The notes below the pieces were generated by a model. It worked only from the letters and a program-made list of their open reading frames with translations. It searched no databases and was not told where the DNA came from. Below are positions 62,613 to 64,000 of a stretch of DNA of 64,000 bases, in pieces. Both the position numbers and the translations under genes were made by a program. Each line of letters starts with the position of its first letter. Position 1 is the stretch's first letter. This DNA comes from Pyrinomonadaceae bacterium (GTDB lineage Bacteria > Acidobacteriota > Blastocatellia > Pyrinomonadales > Pyrinomonadaceae): positions 1 through 64,000 of the forward strand of contig JACVRN010000010.1 in assembly GCA_014534425.1 (NCBI GenBank), written 5' to 3'.

Positions 62613-63089
62613 ATGAAAGCTCCTTAAAAATAGTTGCGAACATGATGGGAATAATTTCAAAAACTTCGCGTCTTCATATGTTAGGAAGAACTTGTTGATG
62701 GCGTGACCTGCGGCCCGTCGATGCGGGGCGTGGGTGTCTCACTTTATAAAAAGACGCGAGCAGAAGAATTTAGTTAACCGGAAGATAGGTCTCAGAAAGC
62801 TAGAAGTCAACCCCCAAATTCGATTAACAGCGATGCCTCTTTTTACCCTGGCATGAGGCCCCCCGTGTGAACTCAATTCCGTCTGGAAGAATTGAGTGGA
62901 GCGGAACTGTGTCTTCGTCATAAGCAGCCATAATTGTACCTAACCCCTCGCGCGCGTCCGCTTGCGGTAGGTCAAAAACAACTTAACCTCCACTGCTCAT
63001 TCTGCCCTTGCTGACGCGCCGCCTGATTCGGCTTGCATCCCGTGTAGGGGAGCGAGCAGTGGCCCAACTCAGCTAAAGGAGTCACAATC
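62613..63089. other. Intergenic between CHAT and the DUF4214-like gene
   Basis: There are about 480 bp between divergent genes. A short inverted repeat CTCAATTC/GAATTGAG lies around 62870-62900; no supported frame, RNA or operator is seen. Confidence 0.4.
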
Positions 63090-63818
63090 ATGTCTTTGCG
63101 AAAACGTTCGTGGCGTTTGGCCCTGCTGGCGCTTCTTCCATGTATAGCTCTTCTCTTACTGGCGACGCCGACGCCGGTTGTTCAGGAATCTTTGGCTCAG
63201 GACTCTTGCTTAGGTTGCGGTTGCGGGCCGGGGCCGCTCCCGCAAGACCCAAGGTCATTCGATGACTTCATACGTCGCGCTTACCTGGGGGCGTTAGGGC
63301 GGCTGCCGACCTGCGCCGAGCGCAATAATGAGTACAACCGCCTGGTTGCAGCCGAACCCGTTAGCTCAGACCCCAACTCGGCGTTCGACAGGGAGGCGCG
63401 CCGCTTCGTCTCCACTCTCTTCCAGACACAGGCATCGTTCGATGACCCGTCTCTGGATGTTTATGTACAGACTACTGCCTATCAGGCGCGCAACCCCTGG
63501 CCGGATAACAGACTGGACGAGCAGAGGACAAGGGATTTCGTCACGGACTGCTACCGCGCTTTCCTGCAACGTGAGCCTGACCCCGAAGGGCTTTGCTACT
63601 GGACGAAGGTCGCGCTCTCGGAGGTACACGGTCGTAAACACGTGCTGCGTGCTTTCGAAGATTCTATAGAGTTCAATGACTTGGTCAGCAAGCTTTTTGA
63701 TGGCGGCCCGCCTTGCTGCATCACTCGCTGCCCGGTAGGGACAGTCTTCAACCCGGAGACTTGCAGTTGTGAATCTGACGGCGGGTGCGTAGACGGTAGA
63801 TTCGGCTGCTTTCAATAA
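63090..63818 (+). CDS. Secreted Cys-rich protein with DUF4214-like domain
   Basis: The 242-aa protein has a signal peptide (LALLALLPCIALLLLATPTPV). The core contains two repeats of the DUF4214 type: FDDFIRRAYLGALGRLPTCAERNNEYNRL and RDFVTDCYRAFLQREPDPEGLCYWTKVAL. The C-terminal part is rich in Cys (PPCCITRCPVGTVFNPETCSCESDGGC), like small disulfide knots. DUF4214 is common in S-layer or adhesin-associated proteins. AAAGGAG 9 nt upstream supports the start. The function is unknown. Confidence 0.83.
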   Translation: MSLRKRSWRLALLALLPCIALLLLATPTPVVQESLAQDSCLGCGCGPGPLPQDPRSFDDFIRRAYLGALGRLPTCAERNNEYNRLVAAEPVSSDPNSAFDREARRFVSTLFQTQASFDDPSLDVYVQTTAYQARNPWPDNRLDEQRTRDFVTDCYRAFLQREPDPEGLCYWTKVALSEVHGRKHVLRAFEDSIEFNDLVSKLFDGGPPCCITRCPVGTVFNPETCSCESDGGCVDGRFGCFQ

Positions 63819-63893
63819 TCAGAGCACATACAGTTAAGGGGCGCTCTGCGGAAGCGATAGCTTTATGTCGGCTGCGTGGAGGCTAGCCGACTT

Positions 63894-63934
63894 GTTCCAT
63901 TCGCCGGGTTGTTATTCAATCCGGCGAATGGAAC
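63894..63934 (+). terminator. Perfect 14-bp hairpin after the DUF4214-like gene
   Basis: GTTCCATTCGCCGG and its exact complement enclose a 13-nt loop, 75 bp after the stop. No U-tract follows, so termination is probable, not certain. Confidence 0.55.
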
Positions 63935-64000
63935 GGTTGTCGAGCGCGAACAAGCCGTCGGCCCTCACTTCATTCCTGTCTCTGACGTGGGTTTGAGGTG

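Overview
The window is about 64 kb of GC-rich bacterial DNA with no rRNA, tRNA or CRISPR array that I could see. The gene content points to a soil or sediment Acidobacteriota, most likely a Blastocatellia-type organism. The evidence is two ADOP-type MacB/FtsX permeases paired with PadR regulators, a secreted TPR-CHAT protein next to a sigma/anti-sigma pair, a secreted RHS protein in an operon with FN3 and 'GIGT'-repeat proteins, and many short secreted proteins of unknown function. This assignment is inference, because no marker gene is present.

Region 1 (0-13.7 kb) holds stress and detoxification genes. There is an MFS exporter, then a minus-strand set (metallothionein, thioredoxin-like protein, pirin, 62-aa protein). 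The thioredoxin-like gene has an in-frame TGA exactly where the first Cys of its CxxC motif should be. A compact hairpin follows at the spacing expected of a bacterial SECIS, so it is very probably a selenoprotein that ordinary gene calling cuts in two. Then come secreted proteins, a subclass B3 metallo-beta-lactamase, a dienelactone hydrolase, and a MarR-pirin-FMN reductase-MsrB operon behind a perfect 30-bp palindrome. A decayed TPR-ATPase gene and RidA close the region.

Region 2 (13.8-28.4 kb) contains MarR divergent from a ClC channel, followed by an SDR, a GH15 glucoamylase-like enzyme and an MscS channel (possibly ionic and osmotic homeostasis). A MocR regulator, NIPSNAP, an UlaG-like hydrolase, a ChrB-MFS-DUF1259 chromate-type operon and an ornithine cyclodeaminase homologue follow.

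Region 3 (28.4-34.9 kb) starts with an ADOP permease whose PadR gene has been deleted down to its two ends while the operator survives. Then come a serine beta-lactamase-like hydrolase, a MITE-like palindromic element of 174 bp, two hypothetical proteins and a gene-poor stretch with a gene relic and a 23-bp hairpin.

Region 4 (34.9-43.6 kb) is a five-gene minus-strand operon: FN3 protein, 'GIGT'-repeat protein, unknown exported protein, RHS protein of about 1,734 aa and a small exported protein. The RHS tip resembles a peptidoglycan glucosaminidase, and the last gene is a candidate periplasmic immunity protein.

Region 5 (44-53.6 kb) has secreted unknowns, a Cys-rich small exported protein, a coiled-coil/SPOR-like membrane protein, a protein with three Pro-rich 'PPVYRPQPVPKVLQ' repeats and an unassigned C-terminal domain, a second dienelactone hydrolase, an M1 peptidase, an AraC regulator and a broken SpoIIE-type phosphatase.

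Region 6 (53.6-64 kb) holds the intact PadR-ADOP permease pair, an ECF-like sigma factor with a double zinc-finger anti-sigma-like membrane protein, a secreted TPR-CHAT caspase-like protein facing them, and a DUF4214-like secreted protein.
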